From NCBI RefSeq assembly GCF_001469895.1, contig NZ_LOPY01000039.1, positions 62,001 through 126,000 of the forward strand: a stretch of 64,000 nucleotides of DNA, given 5' to 3'. The notes under the pieces are model-generated. The model did no database searches. It was not told the DNA's origin and saw only the letters and a program-made list of their open reading frames with translations. The translations under genes and the position numbers were made by a program. Of the stretch, positions 63,273 to 64,000 are shown piece after piece. The first letter of the stretch is position 1. Each line of letters starts with the position of its first letter. The DNA comes from Pseudoalteromonas sp. XI10. Lineage in GTDB: Bacteria > Pseudomonadota > Gammaproteobacteria > Enterobacterales > Alteromonadaceae.

Positions 63273-64000
63273 TTAGTGTTTATTGATCACAATTAATGAG
63301 GCATCGTCTATTTCAGCAGTTAACTCAACCTGGCTTGCCTGCCAAAGTGCATAAGCAAACTCTTCACTTTGCACATTTTCGTCAGTTAATTTAGTAATAA
63401 TTTGGTCTACATCGCTTAATTGCTGATTATCAAGCCAACCATCGGTGAATAATAAAATGTGTTCAACGTCATTTAAGTCATAACTATAATGTTGATAAAC
63501 ATGATCATCACTAAGGCCAAGTAAGGGATCAGTACCGCTTAGCTGGATCAATTTGCCATTTTTGGTTATCACACAGGGGGCTGGGTGGCCTGCGTTAAAC
63601 CAGTGAAGTGTGTTATTTTCAATAAAACTTATTAGTAAAGTGACTAAACTAGTTTTACATAACCGCTGTTCATACAGGGCTTGGTTTAAGGTTGTTAAAA
63701 CGTTTTGTAATGGGATTTCTGTCGCTAAACAACCACTTAAAAAGCCCTTTATGGCAAAACTTTCTTTTAGTGCTGTTATACCGTGCCCCATCATATCGCC
63801 AATGATCACAGGCGTTTGCTGCTGGTGGGGGTACATACAAAAATCACCACCATTTTGGCTGATAATAGAGCCAAAATTATAGGCATTAAACTCCCCTATT
63901 TTTTGCCTTGTTTGCATGCGCTCTTCGTTAATTAAATACTTTAATGCGGAAAAACGATGCACAATGCGCTCAATACTCTGCAATAAGCGAGTTTTGCTAA
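63273..64000 (-). CDS. SpoIIE/PP2C-type serine phosphatase, C-terminal part (5' end outside window)
   Basis: The frame is open to the right edge; the TTG at 63983 is not a convincing start, so the gene is partial. The visible part has the PP2C SpoIIE layout: GGDFCMYPH, IIGDMMGHGITALKESF with the first metal aspartate, LHWFNAGHPAPCVI and LLFTDGWLD. Such domains are commonly fused after a receiver domain in RsbU/HsbR-type regulators. Same strand as luxO, 103 bases upstream, so possible co-transcription. Confidence 0.85.
   Translation of the reverse strand, partial: SKTRLLQSIERIVHRFSALKYLINEERMQTRQKIGEFNAYNFGSIISQNGGDFCMYPHQQQTPVIIGDMMGHGITALKESFAIKGFLSGCLATEIPLQNVLTTLNQALYEQRLCKTSLVTLLISFIENNTLHWFNAGHPAPCVITKNGKLIQLSGTDPLLGLSDDHVYQHYSYDLNDVEHILLFTDGWLDNQQLSDVDQIITKLTDENVQSEEFAYALWQASQVELTAEIDDASLIVINKH

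Noticed and set aside
1..64000. tRNA, rRNA or CRISPR array
   Set aside because: No tRNA-like arm and loop pattern, ribosomal sequence or regularly spaced repeats were noticed by eye; tRNAscan-SE would be decisive for tRNAs.

Overview
The window looks like chromosomal DNA of a marine gammaproteobacterium of the Alteromonadales, most probably Pseudoalteromonas. This is inferred from AT-rich coding sequence, a rhombosortase, a bioA/bioBFCD block, an etfBA/ETF-QO pair, a uvrB-less luxO-luxU-ybhK type locus and a decayed element resembling the Pseudoalteromonas phage PM2. No rRNA, tRNA or CRISPR array was seen.

Layout: 1-12.5 kb is housekeeping: the tail of a hybrid kinase, an LpxH-like phosphoesterase, proS, trmO, an outer-membrane barrel, a thioesterase, ETF-QO divergent from etfBA across two matching operators, a PstS-like binding protein, asnS and a small P-loop kinase. 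12.5-17.9 kb is biotin synthesis (bioA facing bioBFCD, with a BirA-type operator between) and a MITE-like element whose end supplies the bioA stop codon. 18-24 kb holds htpX, small metabolic genes and a truncated hemoglobin overlapping a diguanylate cyclase. 24-42 kb carries a porin, a TetR gene with two palindromic operators, ybiT (probably with a non-AUG start), purEK, a YeiH-type transporter, a secreted phosphoesterase-fold protein, an S9 peptidase, rhombosortase, gamma-glutamyltransferase, malic enzyme, a SIMPL protein and a DUF2254 protein.

42-48 kb has a MAPEG protein, a periplasmic binding protein, a sulfotransferase-like protein, miaE, a PPP-type phosphatase with an altered metal motif, and an ABC-F ATPase. 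The ABC-F gene sits behind a leader with a mini-ORF, two mutually exclusive hairpin sets and a sequestered ribosome binding site, the layout of a translational attenuator.

48.2-51.5 kb is a decayed accessory island. It contains a frameshifted N-terminal remnant of a PM2-type major capsid protein, several phage-like micro-genes with good ribosome binding sites, and two AT-rich membrane-protein genes on the opposite strand.

51.8-57.3 kb is a receiver-moxR-DUF58-transglutaminase-antiporter operon. 57.3-64 kb is a signalling locus: a cytosolic hybrid kinase, a YvcK/YbhK-like protein, a LuxU-like HPt protein, a GT4 glycosyltransferase, a LuxO-like sigma-54 activator and a SpoIIE/PP2C phosphatase running off the right edge. 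Together these could form a His-Asp-His-Asp phosphorelay.
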